Assembly (NCBI GenBank): GCA_905147135.1 | Contig: LR990053.1 | Location: 12,412,501-12,476,500, forward strand | Direction of reading: 5' to 3' | Length of the DNA stretch: 64,000 bases | Source of the DNA: Blastobasis lacticolella | Taxonomy: Eukaryota > Arthropoda > Insecta > Lepidoptera > Blastobasidae | Shown here: positions 20,677-30,891 of the stretch, in pieces | How the letters are laid out: every line of letters begins with the position of its first letter | Position numbering within the stretch: the first letter of the stretch is position 1 | Position numbers and translations under genes: made by a program | Notes under the pieces: model-generated | Told to the model about the DNA's origin: nothing | Databases searched by the model: none | Seen by the model: the letters and a program-made list of their open reading frames with translations, nothing else

Positions 20677-21509
20677 TAGGGAATGCAATCCCGAAAGATA
20701 ATTTAAATCCAGATATTTGCGGAACTGAACTATCTTAGTCCCGCTGAATTCAAATATTTGCGGGATCCAGCAGGCTTAACTTATACCTGAGAAATCAATC
20801 GTAATAATAAATACCTTATAGACCTCGTTTTCATGGCTTTAATATTAACCCAAATTACACTAGCGTTTTGGTACATTTTAAATAGTTGTTTAGTATTTTG
20901 AGACATAAAGATTAAGACATAAATCGACATTGTCTAGTCAAAATCAACATAAATTGAAATAATTACGTACACACCACAAACAACTTCGTAAGCAAATTGA
21001 ACAATTACTATATCTTATATTACATTACATAACTATCGAACCACTCTATATTTTTCCATATACGTTCATCATTTCTGGCGTTACAAATCAGCCTTTACCT
21101 TCATTAATACTTAATCAATTTTAATTAGGTTGGATAGCCAATAAAATAATGAATACCTATGTATTTGATTACCTCATATGTTAAAATATATATATTAAAA
21201 ACAGAGGTAATAACTGTCTTATTTGCTATCAAACCGCGAAAACCGAAAACTGATTTGTAACGCCAGAAATGTATGAGCGTATATGGAAAACTATGGGGTG
21301 GTTCGATAGTTAAGCTCGCAAGAGTAGCTTCGCATCGCTTAGCTAGCGGCCCAGCCAGCCAGCCCACGAGCCGCCGCACGCACTGTAACACGTATAAACC
21401 ACGCTTTTCTGTAATCCCGCCAGTGCAGCGGGATCCCGCAAAATTTTCGACCGGTATTAGTCCCGCAAAATGTATGCGGGATCCCGGTATCCCGGTACTG
21501 CATTCCCTA
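20677..21509. mobile_element. hAT-like non-autonomous element with perfect 8-bp TSD
   Basis: Perfect 11-bp terminal inverted repeats TAGGGAATGCA (20677-20687) and TGCATTCCCTA (21499-21509) are flanked by AAGGCGAC on both sides (20669-20676 and 21510-21517). Sub-terminal parts of both ends contain gcgggatcc motifs. The 833-bp interior has no transposase. A second inverted-repeat structure is nested at 21030-21312. Confidence 0.93.
21030..21312. repeat. Nested inverted repeat, about 60-bp arms
   Basis: The left arm ctatcgaaccactctatatt...ttctggcgttacaaatcag (21033-21091) pairs with the right arm ctgatttgtaacgccagaaa...ggtggttcgatag (21251-21311). A related single arm occurs at 41018-41078. It is a small foldback or MITE inside the hAT-like element. 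Confidence 0.7.
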
Positions 21510-21660
21510 AAGGCGACACTACATGCACTAGTGTGAAGCGCAGTTTTGACTGTCGCGGTTCCGTCTGACACTCTTAAGTCAATGTTACATAAATTATGAA
21601 GAACAGAAATGAGTGTTTAGCATACTGATGAAGCATAATGCAACATCAGAAGATTTTTTT

Positions 21661-22240
21661 GGAATTTAATTATCATTTATCATTTATTTATTCATCAGAT
21701 TCATATCATGGCTACATTTTCTTAAAAGAAAAAAATTATACATAATTGAATGATACGTCACTTTAAAAATATTGTAAAGATTTCATAGGTACATTTAAAA
21801 TTTATGGTTTAAAAATTCATCTAATTTATAGAAAGTATTGCCCGTTAATATAGTTTTGAGTCGTGACTGGAACATGGACCCACTCGTTATTTCTTTAATG
21901 TTAGCGGGGAGTTCGTTATATAATTTCGGTCCCATCACAACAACAGGGTGACCTTGGCGACCAGCGTCAGTCGCGTGTGCACGGTCACAAGCGGGCGAGC
22001 GTTGCGCGTATTCATCCATGTTTCGGTTACACGTGTAAACGAACCTAGGTATCCCTTCGTATACATCACCATTTCGAAGATGTACAGAGAGCATACCGCA
22101 AGAATTCGAGTTACCTTAAAGAGACAACGACATGAAGTTTTTCTATTCACACCTTCGATTATACGTAGAGCATGTTTTTGCAAGATTAGAACTCTTTCAC
22201 TTTTACCGATGTTATTTTTAAATTACGTATTTTAAAATGT
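21661..22240 (-). mobile_element. LINE reverse transcriptase C-terminal relic with 3' tail
   Basis: Minus-strand frames hold a QKHALRII...R-like thumb segment, SLYIFEMVMY, then PVVVMGPKLYNELPANIKEI and FKSRLKTILT...FYKLDEFLNH. These are typical of the region after the RT domain in non-LTR elements. The 3' UTR ends in gatgaataaataaatgata near 21680-21710. Frameshifts separate the parts. Confidence 0.75.
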
Positions 22241-22957
22241 ATCGTTACATAATCACTCCGTGACATCTTGCGATTCTGACTTGACATAAGTAGATACAGG
22301 CCTATCTGGGTCCACCACTATTACAAGTAACATCGGCAATATTCGTGTGCGCAAAAAAGCGTAACATAACGTGGACTAAATATCGAATGTGAATACTTAT
22401 TGCTTGACCTTAAGATTTCAAATGCTGAGACGCTGTGAGTGTGACGAAATCGACAAAAAGAAAAACCACGCTAAGTCCGAATCGCACATTAAAAAAACCA
22501 AAAAAATCTCTGTACGGCAACTTATGCTAAGTGTTTTATCTGTCATAGAACGTCATTAATAAAAATAATAACAAACAAATTGATTTCTGTAGGACTGTTT
22601 ATTTTCGTAAGTTAAGAAAAATATTTTACATAATGGGCAAAACTATTATTAAGGAAGTGCTGAAGATAATTTTACGATGATTAACAATTTAGACAAAAGT
22701 TCAAGCTAATCGTGACCAGATAACTGAATGTTTACAAGAAGGACTGACAAAGACTGACAAGGACAGATTATTGCCATATCCATACTTTATAATTTGTACT
22801 ACTGTTAGTTGATTCGGACTTATCGTGGTCCTATTATAACAGAAAACGAAACGAAATACTACAAATGTTAAGAAAATATTGATGGATGTCATGTTTTTGT
22901 CATTTGTGCGGTACCCCGAAGGAAAACTTTCATCTAATACAACTTGTTACTGGCTTA
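22241..22957. other. Non-coding stretch, nothing recognised
   Basis: AT-rich with no conserved motif or usable frame. Confidence 0.4.
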
Positions 22958-22959
22958 TA

Positions 22960-23263
22960 CAGTGTGTGGCCTAGAATCGGGGCTAATATTGAAAATAGAA
23001 ACTCTCTAGAGTATTGGTACTTTTTCTGAAAAGATTCTAGTAAAAAATCCCATACATTATCTATATATAATAAAAATTTTAAGTTACGATTTATTTACAT
23101 TGTTTTGTTTGCATTACTTTTCAGAATTACTTTGAATTTACTATTAAGTTTGGTAGAAAAAAAAAGTTAAGTTTTGTTTTGATTAGTTAGGACCATGATG
23201 ATTTAGTTACTGGTGACCTATAGAGGCTCCGTTTTTAATATTTGCCCCATTTCTAGGCCACTG
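22960..23263. mobile_element. TA-flanked MITE (Tc1/mariner-like)
   Basis: The left end CAGTGTGTGGCCTAGAATCG and the right end (read inverted) CAGTGGCCTAGAAATGGGGC start about 50-bp imperfect terminal repeats. Both sides are bordered by TATA (22956-22959, 23264-23267), consistent with a TA target site. It has no coding capacity. Confidence 0.82.
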
Positions 23264-23867
23264 TATAAGATATAGGTACATTGATGTCCTAATCTAGATA
23301 TAATATGTTTCTTCTGTTATAAGCTTTTTTATAATATTTATGTAATAATTGTTGAAAAATAAACCATTCATATTCTCGAAATATAAATAAAAATGACATA
23401 TGGATATGGTTCAAGTTAATATAGGTAAGTTTCAAGAGAAAATGGTAAGTATTGTCCACAGAAATCTAAATAAATTGACTTATTTTGTTAATATAATTCA
23501 CAGAAATGGAAAGAATAATCTAAAGATGGATGGCCAGATGACATTTTGAGTTGACTAGCAACGTTTAGAAGCGAATTTAGGTATCAATAATATTTAAATT
23601 GCAGCAGCCAGACATTTTAAAGTTTGTGTGCACTATAAGTTGTATGTTATACTGAGAATTTGAGCTCTATTATCATCCAGGTTGAAGCTGTATAAAAAAT
23701 TTCAAAGCGCTTCGAGAAAGGTGGTAGGCGAGAAATAGAGGACCCTGTTTTTTAGTTGTAGCTCGTATTGGCGGGGTCACGGTAGTATCCGATGATACTA
23801 GACAGTACGGAAGTATACCATATCCCTAATGCTTAAAAGCAACCAACAACTTCGTTAGCTTGACTAT
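23264..23867. other. Non-coding stretch before the copy 5 remnant
   Basis: No motif recognised. No frame of note. Confidence 0.4.
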
Positions 23868-23956
23868 TTTCTAGTCTTTAGAGTAGCAATAAAGTTTGAA
23901 GTGCAGATTCTGCATGCAATGACTTTGTGCCTCCAAGATAGAGGCGTTTCGGATAT
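23868..23956 (-). pseudogene. Displaced original C-terminal end of DUF229 copy 5
   Basis: The minus strand reads YPKRLYL-like, then AQSHCMQNLHFKLYCYSKD and a TAG stop. It corresponds to PSRLNLYGTQSHCIHNPQLK and LYCYCKD of copy 3. It is separated from the rest of copy 5 by 232 bp. The last cysteine is now serine (CYSKD), so it is decaying. Confidence 0.8.
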
Positions 23957-24188
23957 TACACACAGTAAGATAATAAAAAACCACAACGGCGGCCATATTT
24001 ATTTTCATGGACTGGACACTGGCGAAAGGGAGGAAAAATGAACACTATAGAATGAAAAAATAGTGAGAAACTAGATGTGTGTTTAAAATGAACTACTTAA
24101 AAATACCAAACAGTATATTCTATACCTAGATACAGGTACTAGATACTAGATACAGGTACTAAATACAGGGGATGGATTTCAGCATTTC
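23957..24188. mobile_element. 232-bp insertion that truncates copy 5
   Basis: Extra DNA between ggatat (ends 23956) and atatgtgacc (starts 24189); ATAT is present on both sides. It contains near its right end a short tandem repeat of gatacaggtact/gatactaa units (24128-24167). No terminal inverted repeats were seen, so its class is unknown. Confidence 0.7.
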
Positions 24189-26048
24189 ATATGTGACCAA
24201 TGACCACTTATCCTTTGTTTTACGAATAGTTGCTTCAAATTCACCATTACCAGGTTTAGTTCGAATTACTAACCTGTAATCCCTGTGTTCCTGATATTTC
24301 AACCCCTTCCATTTTATCTCATTCCCCACAACAATATCGGATACAATCAGATGTTCACATTGTGTATTATTTTTCAGTATTTTATTAAACAATTCTGTTA
24401 ATTTGTGTATCACGATATCTTTATCAGCAGCTGACATTTTTGTATTAGATTGGCAGGTGCACCAATCGTCGGCAATTTCAGCCATTTTGCAAGTACGACT
24501 CGATGGAATTGGAAGAAATAGACTAATTTCTCGTCGTTCTCCATAGCTTTGTTTGCTTCGTGATATTATACTGTCATCATTTATATTTTCTAAATTCGCA
24601 AGATCTGACATCATCGCATGTACGTCAAATGGCGTTGTGAGTCGGTGACCATTCAGTTTGAGATTATTGTAGGCTTCCTTGTATTTTTTTCGAAATGATA
24701 GTGGGGTTAGTACAAATACAAAAGGTTGTCGCATTTCAAAGTAACCTTGTTTGGTACCTTGAATGTAACCATATCTTATGCCATGGTCACTGACGATTAA
24801 TAATATAGTTTCGTCTAAGTATTGCGATTTTTTCAATCTCTCCAGCATTTCCACGTAGTGGGTGTCCATAACCATTGGGTAATTAAGATAATCGTGGGTC
24901 ATGGTTACTTCCCAAAGGAATCCAAAAAGACGAATAGGTAAATGGGTTAAGTGTTCGACATAATCTAATAGTACTTTATAAAAATATTTATCGTGCATAC
25001 ATAATTGATCTGTAAAACCGGGATTTTGTGGTTTGAGCCCTCGCATTCTCCATGTTTCGTGTAAAAATGTATGAGGGTAGTAGTCTGTTGGCTTACGCAA
25101 AAATCCAGCTTCTTTGTAAGTAAACGTACCCATATGTGAGCTGTCCTCACCAAATGCTGTGTGATATCCAAGGTCCTTGAACAAATTCCAAACAAATGGA
25201 CAGGCATCGTATTGAGAATGGTTGAAAGGATGACATATTCTCTTTATTTCTTTGCCATGGTAACCCGTTAGCATGGGAATTATGTTATGGTATGAGTTTT
25301 TACCGACAACATTATACCCCATTAATTCTACTGCACCGTTGTCTTCTAAATGCGCGACCATTTTAGGCATTGTCCTGTGCAAATTTAGTCTTGAAACTGC
25401 GTCGATTCCTAATACTATCACGTTATATGTTGAATCATTAATCTTAGCTTGGTTTTTAATGTTCTTAGTAACAGCAAATGCGAAGAACTGGACGTATATG
25501 TTGTCCATATAAGAACATGTCACTTTTACAAATTCGTCTTTAGCTTCAATTGCGTCCGTGAAATTAATACACCCCTTATACTGTACTCTGTGATCGACAA
25601 ATGGATCATATACGTCAGAAACTGCTTTTGGTCGATAAAAACCTTTATAACAGCATTGAAATTTTTGATTATCAGTTACATTGTAGTGTTTCAGGTTGTC
25701 TGTCCAAATATGCGTTTCGTTACTTAGCAGCAAGGGATCTTTTGAATCAAGACATTTTTTCATGTCCTCGGGATAATATACAAAAGCTTTAACTTCTTCA
25801 GATAATGGTTTCATACCTGGTATTGTGCATCCTTCTGTTCGGATAGTGAAACTTTTTTCATCTGTTCCGTAATGTTGTTTATACCATACCGGTGGCGCAG
25901 ACTCTCCGATAAAGTGCTTCATATCACTCAAGTATAGTAAAATGGCAATGCTAGAAAAAAATATAAGGCAAAGAAATGGGTGCTTTAGATATGATGATGT
26001 AGTCTTGTTTTGTTTGGGATTTAGAAGCGTATAACTAGTTTCAGCCAT
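24159..26048 (-). CDS. DUF229 family protein, copy 5 (C-terminus replaced)
   Basis: 629 residues starting MAETSYTLLNP, very like the start of copy 3, with a hydrophobic segment at about 25-41. GIDAVSR (214-220), MTHD (383-386) and SDHG (420-423) are kept. Signs of divergence: a normally conserved cysteine is glycine (AFGEDSS, residue 300), GDIRSTKQGRLEERLPF has become GYIQGTKQGYFEMRQPF, and GYNxTEIKR is GYHGKEIKR. After SLVTY the frame enters inserted DNA and ends EMLKSIPCI-stop, losing about 30 family residues including CYCKD. It could be an active but altered enzyme or an early pseudogene. The long open frame argues that truncation is recent or tolerated. Confidence 0.8.
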   Translation of the reverse strand: MAETSYTLLNPKQNKTTSSYLKHPFLCLIFFSSIAILLYLSDMKHFIGESAPPVWYKQHYGTDEKSFTIRTEGCTIPGMKPLSEEVKAFVYYPEDMKKCLDSKDPLLLSNETHIWTDNLKHYNVTDNQKFQCCYKGFYRPKAVSDVYDPFVDHRVQYKGCINFTDAIEAKDEFVKVTCSYMDNIYVQFFAFAVTKNIKNQAKINDSTYNVIVLGIDAVSRLNLHRTMPKMVAHLEDNGAVELMGYNVVGKNSYHNIIPMLTGYHGKEIKRICHPFNHSQYDACPFVWNLFKDLGYHTAFGEDSSHMGTFTYKEAGFLRKPTDYYPHTFLHETWRMRGLKPQNPGFTDQLCMHDKYFYKVLLDYVEHLTHLPIRLFGFLWEVTMTHDYLNYPMVMDTHYVEMLERLKKSQYLDETILLIVSDHGIRYGYIQGTKQGYFEMRQPFVFVLTPLSFRKKYKEAYNNLKLNGHRLTTPFDVHAMMSDLANLENINDDSIISRSKQSYGERREISLFLPIPSSRTCKMAEIADDWCTCQSNTKMSAADKDIVIHKLTELFNKILKNNTQCEHLIVSDIVVGNEIKWKGLKYQEHRDYRLVIRTKPGNGEFEATIRKTKDKWSLVTYEMLKSIPCI

Positions 26049-26235
26049 GTTTTTAGATTAGGTGTAAAAGAGTTCATTGTATTTTAAACGTCTTTGTTCC
26101 AATGGCACAATTAAACTATATATAAAATGAATAAAGTTTATTTTAGAAGGCAGGTACTCTATATGCAATCGCAAATTTTCCACAGTGATTAATGCATGGC
26201 GTGAAATATTTTGTTAGAAACTGGCGGTAATTATG
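26049..26235 (-). promoter_or_regulatory. Upstream region of copy 5
   Basis: GTGAAATATTTTGTTAGAAA at 26201-26220, then ctggcggtaattat, as in copy 4. tatatataaaa (about 26117) is TATA-like and nearly palindromic, about 70 bp before the ATG. Confidence 0.45.
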
Positions 26236-26419
26236 TATTATACAAGAGCGCAAGTGCATTTTCGTAAAGAAAAAAAACCTCTGCAGTTAAAGTATACTTA
26301 TTACTAAATAGATTCACTTAGAGCATAGCAGAACACAAATTCAAGAATGTTATATCCTACGGTGGCGAAACGTGGACACGAGTACGACAAGAGCTCGGAA
26401 TCTCTCTGAGGGATGCATA
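26236..26419. other. Spacer
   Basis: tcggaatctctctgaggg (26395-26412) recurs inverted at about 27314-27331. Otherwise nothing recognised. Confidence 0.35.
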
Positions 26420-26782
26420 GACTGAGCGGACGCGACAGTTGGACGTGTCCCATTTTTCACAGTTTACAAATATACGAGAACTTCTTAGACGACGATATTA
26501 GTAAGTTAGGTATATCAAAATTAGTGAATTTCCAAAGTTTGTCGAAATTGCGAACTTTCGAATTGAGCGTAAAAATAAGTACGCATGCGAAAAGTATACG
26601 AAGGATTTTTATGACACACTAGAAACGTTTAATAAGAATGTCCATACTGTACTTCATTTTCAATTACTTTGTACAGGGATGTAATTCCTAATTTTGATAT
26701 AGCTTACTAATCTCGTCCTTTAAGACGTTCTCGCTTTGCATACTGTAAAAAGGACACCTCCAACTGTCGCGTCCGCTCAGTC
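26420..26782. mobile_element. TA-flanked MITE with GC-rich ends
   Basis: Terminal repeats begin GACTGAGCGGACGCGACAGT on both ends, with 30 of 31 bases matching by eye and further imperfect pairing inward. Both ends are flanked by TA (26418-26419, 26783-26784). The 363-bp AT-rich interior has no gene. A Tc1/mariner-type origin is inferred from the TA. Confidence 0.88.
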
Positions 26783-26807
26783 TAACAATTCGCATCGAAT
26801 TCATTTG

Positions 26808-27050
26808 ATGTTTTTTATGCTACTTAGTGACAAATGAGCAGACAGCCCACCTGATGGTAAGTGGTAACTATCGCCCATAACATCTACAGTTCATATATTT
26901 AGGTTGCAGGTAACAAAAATTCAGAACCGCAAGACTGTTGTCACTGTGAGGACTAAGATGAAATGCCTCATGCCTGTAATTTGAAAGAGAATCAACAGGG
27001 TGATCTGGTGGGCTGACTGGCGTCAGGTCATTAGTCACTGCGTAGAATAA
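26808..27050 (-). mobile_element. CR1/jockey-like LINE 3' end
   Basis: The minus strand contains gttacctgcaacctaaat...ccacttaccatcaggtgggctgtctgctcatttgtcac and an A-rich end. Relatives are at 36172-36335, 48625-48755 and 63520-63755. Confidence 0.7.
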
Positions 27051-27543
27051 AAAAGTGATAACGCTAAAGAACCGCCAACCTATGGGATAAACGATGTTTC
27101 AAAAGAGGGACCTAAATTTTACAGAAGTTATAATATGCATACCCAATAACCTGTGAAGTACATTACAGTGTGAAATATTATCACGTCTAAGATATTATTT
27201 CGTTTCATATATTTTTTGTTTCACATTTGGGAGTATTAATACAAACGAATACGAAGTTCAAAGGTGAAAGGAATCCAAGTCTCACACCGCACAAGTCCTT
27301 TCATCTTTACATTGCCGAACTCCTCTCAGAGAGATTCCGACGTGACCTTTGAAATCAGGAACAAAAGAGGCTTTTGAATGTGAACCAAATGTGGGCAAAG
27401 TTAGGAACACTCGAACCAAACTTACCTTGCTGCTAATTAAACGATGATGCCTTGACACGGCAGCAAGACTATTATGGGAAATCAAAGGGAGAGCACAAAT
27501 GTTCGAAGGCGTAATCCAAACTAACGTTGTATAGGGCTACGAG
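27051..27543. other. Non-coding stretch, nothing recognised
   Basis: No motif beyond the inverted agagagattccga word noted at 26395. Confidence 0.35.
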
Positions 27544-28147
27544 TAGGGTTGCCAACCCTACTATATATAGTATCCTACTTACTATATTAGGAATCTACCT
27601 ACTATAAATTAAAAATTAAAATATAGTAGGTGAAACTACTATATTTAATTAGCACAACATACAATTTACCGCAAAACGGAAGGCGTCTATAAGATCCTCA
27701 AAAGAAAAATTTTCCTGGTGCAAATAGAATATTTCAGAACGATCTTGAGTCTTGACATTTGTATGGCGTGAAGTCAAACTCAAGTCAAATAAAACAAAAC
27801 AGCTATGAAGCTCAATGTAGCAGAAAATACACATTTAAGCAATAATATAGGTTCGTAAATTTTATTTAAAAACCTACTATATATATTTTTTGATTAATTC
27901 CCTACCTACTATACAGGTTGTTTCATAATATATGTATGAAGCCGTGAACCGGATGGAGTGCTAAATGTATGAAAACTATAGGTACAAAAAATTCACGTAC
28001 GACAGAAATAATGGTACCTATCGTTTTAATATGTTTAGCACTCCATCCAGTTCACGGCTACATACATATATTATGTAACACCCTGTATTTTTATGGCTTC
28101 TAAACCCGAAAATACTGTATTTGGTCTAAAAAAAGTTGGCAACCCTA
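27544..28147. mobile_element. hAT-like element containing a nested MITE
   Basis: TAGGGTTGCCAAC (27544-27556) and GTTGGCAACCCTA (28135-28147) are perfect 13-bp inverted ends. The flanks are GCTACGAG (27536-27543) and GCTACAAG (28148-28155), an 8-bp duplication with one change. The interior is full of ctactata words and is split by the MITE at 27914-28085. Confidence 0.88.
27914..28085. mobile_element. TA-flanked foldback MITE nested in the hAT-like element
   Basis: Ends CAGGTTGTTTCATAATATAT and (inverted) CAGGGGTGTTACATAATATA, with TA on each side (27912-27913, 28086-28087). Pairing continues through gccgtgaaccggatggagtgctaaa, so almost the whole element folds. A half copy lies at 11459-11558. 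Confidence 0.85.
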
Positions 28148-28155
28148 GCTACAAG

Positions 28156-29259
28156 CGTATTACAGAATAACCTTTGGCCGATACATTTTGCGCATCAAGT
28201 ACTTCTCACTGATCATCGGTACATAGAATAACCTAACCGACAGAAAAAGTCGGATAACCCTGGCCAAGTTTGCTTATACTCAAATATTTTCCAAACTCGT
28301 AGACCGAATAATGAAACAAAGCTAAGAGACCAACTCGATTAAACTGGCTTTCAAATAGAGAAAACCGCATACAAATCGGTCCATCTGTTTGGGAGCTAGA
28401 ATGACACAGGCAGATACACAAAACCACTGATACACAGATACCCACGTCAAACTAATAACTTATAAAGTCATACTTGTATCATCTCCAAATCCAAAATTAG
28501 GCACCTCGTATCGAGTGTATGTATCCTAAGTATGGATGCCCATTTCGACCATATTGTATCACGAATAAAATCGCGGCTTGTGCTAAAAACCACGTCCATT
28601 GTATTTATATCAGCGTGTCGCCAACGCGTGTCGTGTTGGCGCTCCAATTTTCCTACGATATTTTCAAATTCCAGAGGCGTCCGTCAAGCACCCGTATTTA
28701 AGAAATGCAGGTAGCGACATTGCATTGCAAGGGGTGCCCTTTGATGATCGGGGGAAAACCGCTTCGAGATGTATCGCAATGTATCATGTATCACAAATCA
28801 CATAGTTGTATCATGATACTAACGATCACGATACAATTAGGGTCGCCAAAAATTTGTTTACTTTGCGACATATGTATTAATATTCGATTACCCGAAAAAA
28901 AAATACTTGTAGTATTACCATCGCAATGGGAATTGTGAAGTCGGTGAAAATGGCAGATAAATGCTTCACGGCAAAAAGCCGTGCGCAGTCGTTCGGATTT
29001 GATAGGAGGTTGGCGTGAGCGCGGTTCACCGCACTATCGGCTTACCGACTTTGGTTTCCGCGGTTACCGAAAGTTCTGCGTTTTAAAAGGCAATACACCA
29101 AATTAGAGTCGGGTGGGTGACGTACCTTTACATGCTAAAGTGAATTTTATAATGATGATAAAATATAGCGCTGTAAAGTGCAGATTTCACTTGACGTTAT
29201 GATTGTGCATATAATTAAAAAAAAAACTGCTGATTTAGTTATTGCTTTTGACATCTTTC
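28156..29259. other. Non-coding stretch, no gene recognised
   Basis: Three overlapping plus-strand frames of 60-77 codons (28519-28938) have no family features and no shared codon bias. I see no other motif. Confidence 0.4.
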
Positions 29260-29470
29260 TCATACGTGAGTACTAGTGGACCCAGCGCCTACTTTACCCC
29301 TAAATACTCTTTTTTTGCTAATAAACCTTCCTCTTGAATCACTGTATCTATTGTTGAAAACCGCATTAAAATCCGTTGCGTAGTTTAAAATATCTAAGCG
29401 TACGAAGATACATAGGGAACGACGACTTTGTTTTATATTATATAGGTATAGATAGACGAGTAAGCCAAAT
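29260..29470 (-). repeat. 'aacggattttaatgcgg' dispersed repeat
   Basis: The minus strand shows actacgcaacggattttaat-gcggttttcaac and the attcaagaggaaggtttatt segment, plus the tataatataaaacaaagtcg end. Confidence 0.65.
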
Positions 29471-29619
29471 AGTAAAAATAAGCAAAATTTGGCTCAGCCA
29501 TGAAGGTCAGCTTTCCAATCTTTTTAAAGTAAGCTGCGAAAGAATCTTATATTTTAACTGCAATAATAATCGCCTTTGCTTTAATAATCCGGTTATGCTA
29601 AAGCGTCGTTTCGTTTCGG

Positions 29620-29880
29620 GTTCGTCTTAGCCATGATCCAGGATTTAGCAGATCAGGTACATAGTAGCAGATCACAGTAGAGCGACTTTCATCTGGCCTG
29701 TTAATAGAGGAACCTAAACTAGATTCACGGACAGGATCACGGTTACATTCAGTCGCATAAATGTCCAGCTTTCCTTAAGATGTTTTCCTCACCGTAACAG
29801 CTTCGGCTAGTGTTAAACTATTGTACCGAATTTAGAAACAGTCATTGGTACCGGCAAGAGGATCGAACTCAGTATCGATC
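29620..29880 (-). mobile_element. Degenerate tRNA-derived SINE
   Basis: The minus-strand head has lost most of its tRNA features (only ttcgatcctcttgcc remains). The body (tgatcctg, ctgaatgtaaccgtgatcc, ctggatcatggc) is recognisable with many changes. Confidence 0.6.
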
Positions 29881-30891
29881 TGTAGGTATATTATTTTAAA
29901 ACATATTTCCAAACTGGTTATGATACACAGTTTCAAAGGGCACCTACCAAACTGCCTATCTATATTATTATGTAGTGCAATGCCTCACAATTCACGAAAA
30001 TATAAAGTACAAAAAGCAAGGTATAATTGAGTAATAAATAATTTTAGATTGGAATTGAAGCTCCATCAAATGATCGCGTCTAATAAATAAGGATCATCTT
30101 AAACCCAATCAATTTGGGGAGAGATTAATTCAGTCGTTACTTCAAGCCACTGAACCGACTACGCGAATACAGCTTATTGTTTATTTCTTATTTAAATACT
30201 TACTTCGAACAGAATGATTTTGTTATGTTGCACGATGGTAACTTGTCTTTTTTTACAGTCAATTTATTGTATGAACAGGTACTTGATTTCAGAAGATACT
30301 CCTACGTATTCGCGTAATTAATTGCTTTAAATATTTCGGTACTGATGTTAAGATTATTATCTTGTTATTCAAAATCAAGAATTCTTGTTATTTGGTATTA
30401 AATGCGTAGTAACATTGTTCAGTACAGAGATTAATATTCGATTAACACCAGAACTTAGTGAGTGCTATGTAAGTGATTCTGTTATGAAATTGCCAGCCAG
30501 CCCCTAGCTTTATCTAAATAAATTCCTTGGAATCACAGCTTTCCACATCAGTAATTTTTAGTTGTAATATTAGCTTTTCGTTGAATAAGTGATTAATGCT
30601 TAGTATATGCTATGTGGCAGCGGTACTCGTCCTCTTTAGGGTGTCCTAGTAAAGCAAGAAACCCTTGAACTTTTGTTTGTAAGTTTTGTCTGGCCTAACA
30701 CACGGATCACACTTAAACACGAAAAACCTTATCTTAAGGTGACTGCGTGGCCGTAGCTTACGCCATTAACGCCATTTTTTTTCTATGACCAGTGGCATTT
30801 ACCGGAAACTTGGTGTTTAGTTAGTTAAGAGTGTAACAAATGGAGTTAGTGCGAAATTAAGGGATTGCAATTATAAATTCAATCAGAGGTC
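29881..30891. other. Non-coding stretch, nothing recognised
   Basis: AT-rich with no motif or convincing frame. Confidence 0.4.

Larger units (their letters stand above)
20600..21575 (+). repeat. Repeat family D interrupted by a hAT-like element
   Basis: 20612-20676 (gcagtagagttctgtcgcag...) and 21518-21575 (gcgcagttttgactgtcgcg...) are the two halves of the repeat that is uninterrupted at 53670-53790. Confidence 0.7.
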
